Both the position numbers and the translations under genes were made by a program. Below the pieces are notes generated by a model. It saw only the letters and a list, made by a program, of their open reading frames with translations. It searched no databases and was not told where the DNA came from. DNA of 64,000 nucleotides, taken from JAVXGM01 sp036657395. GTDB lineage: Bacteria > Bacillota > Clostridia > Peptostreptococcales > Anaerovoracaceae. The DNA lies in the NCBI GenBank assembly GCA_036657395.1, contig JAVXGM010000001.1:62001-126000 (forward strand), given 5' to 3'. This document shows positions 52,520-60,309 of this stretch, one piece after another (the stretch's first letter is position 1; each line of letters opens with the position of its first letter).

Positions 52520-53128
52520 ATGAAGAAACTTACAATCATGGGAATTCTATTGATCTTCACCTTGGCCCTTATGGGTTGTGGTGGGGATACAGGGAACAAA
52601 ACAGCAAATAAGATGGGAACACAGCCAGGAGACGATACTAAAGTTATCCTGACTATTAAGGGCAGTCAAAAGGAGAAAACCTTTACAGAGGCAGATCTTG
52701 TGGCTCTTGGAACACAGACCAGGCAATACAGTGGTAGAAACAAGGAGAAAAACAATACCAGGCAGGTGAGGAAGTACACAGGAGTGGATGTGAAAACCTT
52801 GCTTAAATCAGTAGGATACGGTGAAAAAGGTGAAATCATCAATGTAGTATGTAGCGATGGATTTGCTAAGGATTATGCTGTAGAGGATTTGGAGAAATTG
52901 TTATCATTTAAAGATGAGAAAGAAGCAGAAGGGGAAGTTGTGGCTCCAATGTTGGCAATTATACAGGAGGGGGATTATATGGGCAATGACAAGGAATACA
53001 AAAAAGCAGACGGGAGTCCTCTTCGCCTAGTCTATGGCCAGGAGGACTACGATTCGGAGTATACTAAGGACTTTAACATGCAAGGCTGGGCCTCTTATGT
53101 GAAAGAAATCAAGGTGACAAATGAATAA
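52520..53128 (+). CDS. Lipoprotein with single molybdopterin-fold-like domain
   Basis: A 202-residue lipoprotein (lipobox ALMGC, Cys about residue 20). The single domain (about 40-202) has the typical order: LVALGTQTRQYSGRNK, the VRKYTGVDVKTLL loop, NVVCSDGFAKDYAVEDL, and LRLVYGQEDYDSE...DFNMQGWASYVKEIKV. This protein alone has a Cys near the DGF motif, but its position differs from the Moco ligand of sulfite oxidases. It overlaps the S-component gene by eight bases, linking the binding proteins directly to the transporter. Confidence 0.78.
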   Translation: MKKLTIMGILLIFTLALMGCGGDTGNKTANKMGTQPGDDTKVILTIKGSQKEKTFTEADLVALGTQTRQYSGRNKEKNNTRQVRKYTGVDVKTLLKSVGYGEKGEIINVVCSDGFAKDYAVEDLEKLLSFKDEKEAEGEVVAPMLAIIQEGDYMGNDKEYKKADGSPLRLVYGQEDYDSEYTKDFNMQGWASYVKEIKVTNE

Positions 53129-53696
53129 GTTTCTACAAAGATTTTCTGTGTATGATTTAGTCATTATAGCCATTATGGCGGCTCTTGGAATAGCGGTAAA
53201 ACCTATTGTTGTTCCTTTGGCTCACCTGATTAGTGGACCACTTATGATGCCAAGTGGAGCTTTTGCAGGAGGCCTTTATATGATGTGGTTGGTAATTGCC
53301 TATGGAATTGTAAAAAAACCTGGAACACCCACTCTTACTGCTCTGATTCAAGCGTTGTTAGTGTTTCTTACAGGGATTGTGGGATCCCATGGAATCATGA
53401 CATTTTTTACATATTTGATCCCGGGAATTTCCATAGACTTAGTATTGCTTCTCATTGGGCATAGGGTTTGCTGTAGAGGTTGTGCAGTTGTTTCAGGAGT
53501 AGTGGCCAATGTGGCGGGGACGGTGTGCGTCAACCTAGTATTTTTTCAGGCACCAGATATTTATTTGATTCTAATCATGTCAGTAGCCGCACTTTCAGGG
53601 ACTGTTGGAGGGTTGCTAGCATGGCAGCTTTTAAGGGTTATGGAAAAGTATAAGTTAATCGCTAAATTTCAAAAGAAAGGGATGGCAAACAGATGA
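53121..53696 (+). CDS. ECF-type substrate-capture (S-like) membrane protein
   Basis: A 191-residue protein with about six helices and an S-component layout: an N-terminal MNKFLQRFSVYDLVIIAIMAALGIAV segment, then GGLYMMWLVIAYGIVKKPGTPTLTALIQALLVFLTG, which resembles YkoE-type proteins (thiamine-precursor transport) more than BioY or RibU. A CCRGC cluster sits in a loop near residue 115. It should capture a small molecule and hand it to the A1-A2-T module. No riboswitch marks the operon, so substrate is open. Confidence 0.72.
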   Translation: MNKFLQRFSVYDLVIIAIMAALGIAVKPIVVPLAHLISGPLMMPSGAFAGGLYMMWLVIAYGIVKKPGTPTLTALIQALLVFLTGIVGSHGIMTFFTYLIPGISIDLVLLLIGHRVCCRGCAVVSGVVANVAGTVCVNLVFFQAPDIYLILIMSVAALSGTVGGLLAWQLLRVMEKYKLIAKFQKKGMANR

Positions 53697-54226
53697 GCCA
53701 GCCAAAGAAACTAGAAATAAAAGGAAAATACATTGTAATAGGAATCGTTGCACTTGTTGTTATTATTGGGATTACGGCTTTTTTAAACATGAATGGAAAC
53801 CAAACTGGCAAGGATGGCATGTCTTTTACTGTTACCCAAGATGAAAAACAGGTGGCGACATTTTCCATAGAAGAAATCAAGAAAATGCCTTCTGTAAAGT
53901 TTCATGAAAAGATTGTCTCATCTGACAAAGGAGATACACAAGGGGACTACATAGGAGTACCTATTTCATACATTTTAAATAAGGCAGATGAGCAGCTTCT
54001 TAAGAAAAATGATAAATTTATCTTTGTGGCAGGAGATGGTTTCGCTGCGGCAGCCAAGGGTAGGGAGCTTGATAAAAAAGAAAATGTTATTCTTGTATAT
54101 GCTATGGACGGAAAGAATTTAGAACCATTTAAGGATGGTGGACAAGGACCTATGAGGTTGATAATCAGGTCTGATACATATGGGAATCGAAGTGTTCGTT
54201 TTCTGTCAGGAGTGGAATGTAAATGA
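53693..54226 (+). CDS. Membrane-anchored molybdopterin-fold-like protein
   Basis: A 177-residue protein with one N-terminal helix (about 13-34) and an external domain (about 45-177): TVTQDEKQVATFSIEEIKKMP, YIGVPISYIL, FVAGDGFAAAAKG and the closing MRLIIRSDTYGNRSVRFLSGVE, the same module as in the two lipoproteins. It overlaps both neighbours (ATGAG and ATGATAG junctions), so it is made in fixed ratio with the S protein and the first ATPase and is likely a transporter subunit. Confidence 0.75.
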   Translation: MSQPKKLEIKGKYIVIGIVALVVIIGITAFLNMNGNQTGKDGMSFTVTQDEKQVATFSIEEIKKMPSVKFHEKIVSSDKGDTQGDYIGVPISYILNKADEQLLKKNDKFIFVAGDGFAAAAKGRELDKKENVILVYAMDGKNLEPFKDGGQGPMRLIIRSDTYGNRSVRFLSGVECK

Positions 54227-54924
54227 TAGATGTAAAAGATTTAACTTTTGCCTATGAAGAGGGACGACAAATATTGGAGAACATGAGTTTCCATATTGAG
54301 GAAGGAACTATTGTGGCGATTCTTGGCCTCTCAGGATGTGGAAAGAGTACCTTGTGTCAAATTCTGGCGGGGATTATTCCTAGGTGTATAAGTGGGAATT
54401 TAAAGGGGTCTATTAGGCTAAGATCTGAGGATATTATGTCTCTTGAAATGAAGGATTTGGCGCCTAAGATTGGTTATGTCATGCAGGATCCTGACAGGCA
54501 GCTTATTACTACTGCAGTAGAAGATGAACTTGCCTTTGCCCTAGAAAATCTTGCAAAGCCTAGTGAGGAAATCAGGGAAACGGTTCATAGAATTATGAAA
54601 TTGTTACATATAGAAAACCTAGCCTATGAAAACCCGGCCCAGCTATCTGGAGGGCAGAAACAAGTGGTTGCTATAGGGTCTATTTTGACCATGGACCCTG
54701 AAGTTTTGATTTTGGATGAGCCTATGAGTCACTTAGATGAAATGGGGAAAAAGCTTGTGGGGAAGACCATGAGAAAGCTACGACAAAGAGGGAAAACAAT
54801 TATAGTAGTAGAGCATGATTACATGACAATGGATTTTGCAGATAGTTGGTTAGTCATTGAAGCTGGAAAGGTGAAGGCTTTTGGCTCTCCAGAGGAAGTT
54901 TTAAAACAGAAAGTGTACCCATGA
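54223..54924 (+). CDS. ECF transporter ATPase A1
   Basis: A 233-residue ABC ATPase of the EcfA/CbiO group. Walker A GLSGCGKSTLCQ, Q loop MQDPDRQLI, signature LSGGQKQ, Walker B VLILDEPMSHLDE and H loop VVEHDYMTMDFADS are all intact. The Q-loop DPDxQ form is typical of ECF ATPases. It overlaps the previous and next genes and should pair with A2. Confidence 0.93.
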   Translation: MIDVKDLTFAYEEGRQILENMSFHIEEGTIVAILGLSGCGKSTLCQILAGIIPRCISGNLKGSIRLRSEDIMSLEMKDLAPKIGYVMQDPDRQLITTAVEDELAFALENLAKPSEEIRETVHRIMKLLHIENLAYENPAQLSGGQKQVVAIGSILTMDPEVLILDEPMSHLDEMGKKLVGKTMRKLRQRGKTIIVVEHDYMTMDFADSWLVIEAGKVKAFGSPEEVLKQKVYP

Positions 54925-55571
54925 GCTTAGATGTAAAAAAGATTACTTTTAGATATAAAGAAAAGGATCCACCAATACTGGAGGGATTTTCCGCATGCTT
55001 TCAAAAGAATAGAATTACTTCAATATCAGGGCCTAATGGCTGTGGGAAGACGACTTTAAGCAAAGTGATTTTAGGTATTTTAAAGGCAGAAACAGGACAA
55101 GTGGTTATAGATGGAACTGACGCTAAAAATTTGTCATTAGCTCAGATGGGTCAAAGAATAGGATATGTCATGCAGAGTCCGGGAAGGCAAATATTTTCCT
55201 ATACTGTACAAGAAGAGATGGAATATGGCTTGAAAAACTTAGACCTTTCTCAAGAGGAAATAAGGGAACGAAGTACACAATTTCTCAGATATTTTGGACT
55301 GGAAGATAAAAGAGAAGATTTTCCTTTCGCAATGAGTCAAGGAGAAAAGCAACGTCTTGTCTTGGGAGCTGTGCTAGCTATGAAGCCAGAGTATTTAATT
55401 TTAGATGAGCCGACGGCTTCACTTGATATAGAGGGAAGAGAGTTTCTAGGCAAATATTTGAATAGAATAAAGAAAGATATGAAATGTGGAATCATTATTA
55501 TCAGCCATGACAAGACCTTTATAGATGAATATGGAGACCAAATTATCTACATGGAGGAACGCCATGTTTAA
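54921..55571 (+). CDS. ECF transporter ATPase A2
   Basis: A 216-residue ABC ATPase, partner of A1. Walker A GPNGCGKTTLSK, Q loop MQSPGRQIFSYTV, signature MSQGEKQR (normally LSGGEKQ), Walker B YLILDEPTASLD and H loop IISHDKTFIDE. The signature change is seen in some ECF ATPases and leaves the key Ser in place, though the two Gly become Gln-Gly. It overlaps the T-protein gene by eight bases. Confidence 0.92.
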   Translation: MSLDVKKITFRYKEKDPPILEGFSACFQKNRITSISGPNGCGKTTLSKVILGILKAETGQVVIDGTDAKNLSLAQMGQRIGYVMQSPGRQIFSYTVQEEMEYGLKNLDLSQEEIRERSTQFLRYFGLEDKREDFPFAMSQGEKQRLVLGAVLAMKPEYLILDEPTASLDIEGREFLGKYLNRIKKDMKCGIIIISHDKTFIDEYGDQIIYMEERHV

Positions 55572-57381
55572 TTTGGAAAAGTTGGATCCAAGGACGAAAA
55601 TAATCATGGTGATTTCCATATCCACAGGAGCTGTGGTAGTAAAAAACCTGTGGTTTTTGGGAGGATTGCTTCTTGGAACGGTTGCAATCATGGTAATTGG
55701 TGGTGTTAGCCTAAGAAAACAATTTTCTCAAGCAAAAGGAATACTTGGAATAATACTATTCCTATTCTTGTTACAATGGTTTTTAGGCAGTGGACTTATA
55801 ACCGGAGGAATGCTTTCTCTTCGCCTACTAATTATAGTAGTTTCAGCTTTGATTGTTCTTACAGGAAAACCTAGAGATTATCTTTTAGGAATGGTCCAAT
55901 GGAAGGTGCCATATGAAATTGCCTACATGGTAATCATAGGTCTCCACTTTTTCCCAATTTTACGTGAGGAAGCATTGGACATTTATTATAGCGTTCAGCT
56001 TCGTGGCACGGAGCTTAAAAAGACTTCACTAAAGAAAAAATTAAAGGCATACACCCATATGTGTTTGCCTATTTTGGCAGGGGCTATGGAGAGGGCTAAG
56101 GATACTTCTGTAGCTATGGAAGCAAGATGTTTTCGAACTTATCCGTATCGCACATATCTAAGAAGGTTAAAGTTAAAGGCAAGGGATAAGGCGGTAATGG
56201 CTATTTTTCCACTGGCGATAGCCTTATTTACACTGGTCGGTTGTGGAGTTTTATCCCTAAACCCAATAGATCTGCCAGACCAGATTGCTCTTTCTTGGAG
56301 CCAAGATCCAACAGATTCCCAGACTATCAGTTGGTATGGAAGTGAAAAGTACAAGGGAATTATTCAGGTTTCCCAGAAATCTGATCAAAGTAAAATCCAG
56401 GAATTTAAGGCAAATGTAACAGAGGTGAAAGAGGGGGAATATTATCGGTACAAAGGGACGGCAACAGGACTTACTTCTGGGACTACATACGAATATCGAG
56501 TTGGAGATGGGAAGACCTTGAGTAAAACTAGCGAGTTTACTACAGAAGTAAAAGGCCCTTTTAGTTTTTTGTATATGGGAGATATCCAGTATGAGGTAAG
56601 AGATAGGGACTATAAAATATGGAGTAATTTGCTAAAATCCACATACGAGAAGGCTCCTTCGCTTCGCTTTGCCTTACTTGGAGGCGATATGGTTGATAAG
56701 GGAGGCGATGTGAAAGATTGGTCTGAATTTTTTACAGCAGGCCAATGTGTTTTTTCAAAGATTCCAGCAATGACTGTGCCTGGAAACCATGAAACTTCTG
56801 TAACTCCATATACTTACTCTAAGATGATGGCCATGCCTCAAAATGGACCTGTAAGGGGGGAAGTTTATTCTTTTGATTATGGAAATTGTCATTTCGAAAT
56901 GGTAAACAGCAGCCTATTTATGGAAGAGAGAATCAAGTCTATGGGAAAAAAAGATTGGTCTGCCATGATAAAGAGGGTGAACGGGTGGATAAAAAAAGAC
57001 CTAGCTACTACCAAGGCAAAATGGAAGATTGTAACCATTCACCATCCACCATATCCTGTGGCAGAGGACGACAAGATTTACAGTCGTATTCGCAATAACT
57101 GGATCCATATTTTTGAAGATGAAAATGTGAATGTCATTCTCTCGGGTCATCAACATATGTATGGGAGAACTAAGAAAATTAATGGAGTAACTTACGTCAT
57201 TGGTAATTCTGGACAGAAAAAAACCAAGTATTATAAAGAAGGGGATCCTATTCCAAGGTACATGGAAATTTTGAAAAATACCGTAGGAACATACCAGATT
57301 TTCAGAGCTACTGAAAAGACTCTTTCTATGAAATCTTATGATAGCAAGGGAAAGAAAATAGATGAGATAGCCTGGAGGTAA
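55564..57381 (+). CDS. ECF T component fused to purple-acid-phosphatase-like phosphatase
   Basis: A 605-residue fusion. Residues 1-205 are an EcfT/CbiQ-type T protein with about five helices and the two coupling motifs VQLRGTE (144-150) and EARCFR (186-191). A further helix (about 210-230) leads to an external part: a Fn3-like PAP N-terminal domain (239-327, PDQIALSWSQDP) and a metallophosphatase (332-560) with GDIQ, GGDMVDKGG, GNHE, TIHHPPYP and GHQHMYGR, i.e. all two-metal ligands. The PAP Tyr ligand is not in its usual place. The ATG at 55564 overlaps A2. Confidence 0.88.
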   Translation: MFNLEKLDPRTKIIMVISISTGAVVVKNLWFLGGLLLGTVAIMVIGGVSLRKQFSQAKGILGIILFLFLLQWFLGSGLITGGMLSLRLLIIVVSALIVLTGKPRDYLLGMVQWKVPYEIAYMVIIGLHFFPILREEALDIYYSVQLRGTELKKTSLKKKLKAYTHMCLPILAGAMERAKDTSVAMEARCFRTYPYRTYLRRLKLKARDKAVMAIFPLAIALFTLVGCGVLSLNPIDLPDQIALSWSQDPTDSQTISWYGSEKYKGIIQVSQKSDQSKIQEFKANVTEVKEGEYYRYKGTATGLTSGTTYEYRVGDGKTLSKTSEFTTEVKGPFSFLYMGDIQYEVRDRDYKIWSNLLKSTYEKAPSLRFALLGGDMVDKGGDVKDWSEFFTAGQCVFSKIPAMTVPGNHETSVTPYTYSKMMAMPQNGPVRGEVYSFDYGNCHFEMVNSSLFMEERIKSMGKKDWSAMIKRVNGWIKKDLATTKAKWKIVTIHHPPYPVAEDDKIYSRIRNNWIHIFEDENVNVILSGHQHMYGRTKKINGVTYVIGNSGQKKTKYYKEGDPIPRYMEILKNTVGTYQIFRATEKTLSMKSYDSKGKKIDEIAWR

Positions 57382-57468
57382 TATACATTTTTTTACATTT
57401 AATGAAAAATTCACTTCCCAAAATCCAAACTTTTATATATAATGAGATTAGAAAAAGGGGGAAGAAAT

Positions 57469-58227
57469 GTGGGAAAGATAAGAAAAGGAATATTTGTAAT
57501 TGCACTTATTGTATTTCTAGGATCATTAGGGGTTTTGGTGACCCACTTTATTAAGGGATACTTGGAAGAACGGGACTTTCATGACCTTGGCAAGTTAATG
57601 AGTGAGCAAAAAGATTTGGTTACAGAGAAGGGAACTGTTGTTGGAAAATATGTAGATCTTTACAAAGCTAATCCAGACATTATCGGTTGGGTGAAAATAA
57701 AAGGCACAAAGATAGATTATCCGGTCATGCAGACGCAAGATGATCCAGAGTATTATTTAAGAAGAAATTTTGCCAAAGAAGATAAAGTATCAGGGGTTCC
57801 ATTTATGGACGCTGCCAGTGATATTTTTAAGCCTACATCAAACTTTATGATTTACGGCCATAATATGAATAACGGCACCATGTTTCATGGGTTATTAGAT
57901 TATGCAAAGAAAGATTTTTACCTAGAGCACAAGACTATTAAATTTGATACAATTTACAAAGGTGGACAAGGAAAATATAAGATTATTGCAGCATTCTATA
58001 CCCAGATTTACGATAAGGAGAAGGAAATTTTCAAGTATTATCAGTATCCGGGAATAGAAGATAAAGCTGCATTTGTCGAATACGTTGAAGGAGTTAAGGG
58101 ATTATCCCAATACGACACTGGAATAAATGCTAAGTACGGTGATCAACTAATTACATTATCAACATGTAGCTATCATGTTGAGGATAAAAAGGGTCGATTT
58201 GCAGTTGTAGCTAAAAGGGTAGAATAG
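57469..58227 (+). CDS. srtB: Class B sortase
   Basis: A 252-residue membrane-anchored transpeptidase: N-terminal helix (about 8-30), then a catalytic domain with MIYGHNMNNGTMFHGL (catalytic His), TLSTCSYHVEDKKGRF (catalytic Cys and Arg, TLSTC form of class B). Class B sortases attach heme-uptake or pilus proteins to peptidoglycan. A GTG start at 57469 follows AAAGGGGG. No substrate with an obvious sorting signal is in the window. It follows the ECF/phosphatase gene by about 90 bases with no terminator seen. Confidence 0.9.
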   Translation: MGKIRKGIFVIALIVFLGSLGVLVTHFIKGYLEERDFHDLGKLMSEQKDLVTEKGTVVGKYVDLYKANPDIIGWVKIKGTKIDYPVMQTQDDPEYYLRRNFAKEDKVSGVPFMDAASDIFKPTSNFMIYGHNMNNGTMFHGLLDYAKKDFYLEHKTIKFDTIYKGGQGKYKIIAAFYTQIYDKEKEIFKYYQYPGIEDKAAFVEYVEGVKGLSQYDTGINAKYGDQLITLSTCSYHVEDKKGRFAVVAKRVE

Positions 58228-58229
58228 AC

Positions 58230-58871
58230 TTATTGCAGGAAATCGGTAACTAGCAAAACTACAAAATTGTTATCATATAAGGTTCTTGCAAAGTAGGAAC
58301 TGTCAAGTGTGCTTACAATGAGTTCTGTACTTAGAAATGAAGTCATGTTTGCAAAAGGAATTATTAGTGCTAAAAAAACAAACACAAAGATAACTCCTTT
58401 GATCATACCAGCAATTAAACCTAAAAATCCATCGAAGAAACCAATGAAACCAGGGTTTCTTTTTTTTGATATAACAATAGTAATAAGAAATAAAATCAGT
58501 TTGATAACAATTAGTATAATGAGAAAGCTGACTAAGGTGAGAATCAGTCCAGTCAAAGTTTCTGTAAAGGCATTGGTGGCATTGTCTATTGCCGGATTAA
58601 CACCACCTCCAATAATTGAAGGTACGGTTTGGGAAGATGTGGCCAAAGAACCGGTTGAAGCGTTAAATTTATCTAAAAGAAAATCTTTGATAAAAGCCTG
58701 AAATTGGGTGTTTTCAATAAGCCACTTTTTTAATATTGGAGAGAGTATAAATCCTCCAATCAAAGCGCCAATCCAGCCTAATGTATGGGAAAAGGTGTAA
58801 ATAAACCCTTTTCTAAACCCGAAGACCATGGTGGCAACCATAATTATAAGTATAATAATATCAAGAACCAT
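58230..58871 (-). CDS. CvpA-family membrane protein
   Basis: A 213-residue protein with four helices. The opening LDIIILIIMVATMVFGFRKGFIYTF and the later GFIGFFDGFLGLIAGMIKGVIFVFVFLAL (the diagnostic GxxDxxxGxxxGxxKG pattern) identify CvpA, named for colicin V production and now linked to envelope stress. Convergent with srtB, two bases apart. Confidence 0.88.
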   Translation of the reverse strand: MVLDIIILIIMVATMVFGFRKGFIYTFSHTLGWIGALIGGFILSPILKKWLIENTQFQAFIKDFLLDKFNASTGSLATSSQTVPSIIGGGVNPAIDNATNAFTETLTGLILTLVSFLIILIVIKLILFLITIVISKKRNPGFIGFFDGFLGLIAGMIKGVIFVFVFLALIIPFANMTSFLSTELIVSTLDSSYFARTLYDNNFVVLLVTDFLQ

Positions 58872-58958
58872 CTAAACCTCCACAATTCTACGAATATGAT
58901 GTAAAAACTATACATAATATAGTACTAGAAAAAGAAAAAGAAATCAAGGAGGGACAGA

Positions 58959-59801
58959 ATGGAAGATTGGAGAAGTAAGATTATACTTGTTGATCAGGAT
59001 CGCAGGTTTGCCTTGGACAAAGGGAGAAAAACCACCGGCCGTATTGTTATAGAAACTAATGGCAAAAATGGTCACATACAAGTAGAAGTAGACAACTTAT
59101 ATTATTTTTATGATGAAAGGTACAACTATAAACTGATTTTCTTCGGTAAGAAACAAGGAGAGACTCTTTACCATATTTTTGGAGACGTTAATATTTCAAA
59201 ACGGGGTAGAGGAAATAGAAAATTTGACTTTGATAAAGATAGCTTTGAAAAGGGAGATATAAAAGATTTTTCTGTAGCTTCAATAGTTGGAGTGTCCAAG
59301 GTAGATCCCAAGGAACCTTTATACCCTATCCTTCGAGGTAACATTTCTTGGAAGAAGAAAAAGGCGGCTCCAAAGAAGACATACAATGATTATTACAATA
59401 CTTACCTTTTAATGAATTGTCAAAGCCTTGAACAGAAAAGCGAAATATATGACGATATTAAACCTTTTGCTAAGGACGTTACAGGTGCAAAGTGGAAGCG
59501 GATAGGAAACCTAAACAGATTTCCTATGATTTCGCCAGGAAGTTCCCATGGAATATCCAAGTACCGACATTTTATCTTTGGAACAGGTCAGGAACATTAT
59601 TTTATTGGAATTCCAGGCAGATTCCTAGAAAAGGAGCAGCCAGAAAATGGAAATTCAGGATTTGCCCTTTGGCAACCAATTATAGGTGCAGAACAATTTG
59701 AAGTTGAAAAAGAAGGTTCCAGCCTGGAAAATAGGCAAGTAGCTTACGGATATTGGATTGCTAAGATAGGTAGAAAAGACGGAACAATAGAAGACCTTTA
59801 A
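58959..59801 (+). CDS. Conserved hypothetical protein upstream of tadA
   Basis: A 280-residue protein without signal peptide or membrane helix. It opens IILVDQDRRFALDKGRKTTGRI with strand-rich segments (VEVDNLYYFYDERYNYKLIFFG) and ends in YGYWIAKIGRKDG. A lysine-rich linker divides two parts near residue 135. I recognise no known domain. A GGAGG ribosome-binding site and position at the head of a likely operon with tadA suggest a real housekeeping-type gene. Confidence 0.62.
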   Translation: MEDWRSKIILVDQDRRFALDKGRKTTGRIVIETNGKNGHIQVEVDNLYYFYDERYNYKLIFFGKKQGETLYHIFGDVNISKRGRGNRKFDFDKDSFEKGDIKDFSVASIVGVSKVDPKEPLYPILRGNISWKKKKAAPKKTYNDYYNTYLLMNCQSLEQKSEIYDDIKPFAKDVTGAKWKRIGNLNRFPMISPGSSHGISKYRHFIFGTGQEHYFIGIPGRFLEKEQPENGNSGFALWQPIIGAEQFEVEKEGSSLENRQVAYGYWIAKIGRKDGTIEDL

Positions 59802-59841
59802 CTTGATACTGGAACAAAAGTGTGATAACATTGTAAAGAAT

Positions 59842-60309
59842 ATGGATAAATACATGTTAGAGGCCTTAAAAGAGGCTGAAAAAGCTTACGATTGTGGGGA
59901 AATTCCCATTGGTGCAGTCGTGGAAAAAGATGGCCAAATTATAGGGCGAGGACATAACTTAACAGAGACACTGAAAGACCCTACAGCTCATGGAGAGATA
60001 ATTGCTATAAGACAAGCGGCAAAGACACTTGGAGGATGGAGACTTTTGGATTGTAACATTTATGTTACTGTGGAGCCTTGTGCCATGTGTGCAGGAGCCA
60101 TAGTGTGGTCCAGGATTAAGAATCTATATATAGGTACAATGGATTCTAAGGCAGGAGCCTGTGGTTCTGTCTTTAATATACCGCAGGAAGCTAAGTTAAA
60201 TCATCAAGTAGAAATTGAATACGGAATTTTGCAAGAAGAATGCAAGAATCTGATGACAGGATTTTTTAAAGAACTAAGGAAAAGGAAGTTGGAGGAAATA
60301 CGAGGATGA
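59842..60309 (+). CDS. tadA: tRNA-specific adenosine deaminase
   Basis: A 155-residue zinc deaminase that converts A34 of tRNA-Arg(ACG) to inosine. The zinc site is TAHGEIIAI (HAE-type, here HGE) and TVEPCAMCAGAI (PCxxC), followed by a typical GTMDSKAGACGSVFNI. ATG 59842 is preferred; a TTG at 59803 adds 13 residues and no ribosome-binding site is strong for either. The stop overlaps the next ATG. Confidence 0.94.
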   Translation: MDKYMLEALKEAEKAYDCGEIPIGAVVEKDGQIIGRGHNLTETLKDPTAHGEIIAIRQAAKTLGGWRLLDCNIYVTVEPCAMCAGAIVWSRIKNLYIGTMDSKAGACGSVFNIPQEAKLNHQVEIEYGILQEECKNLMTGFFKELRKRKLEEIRG

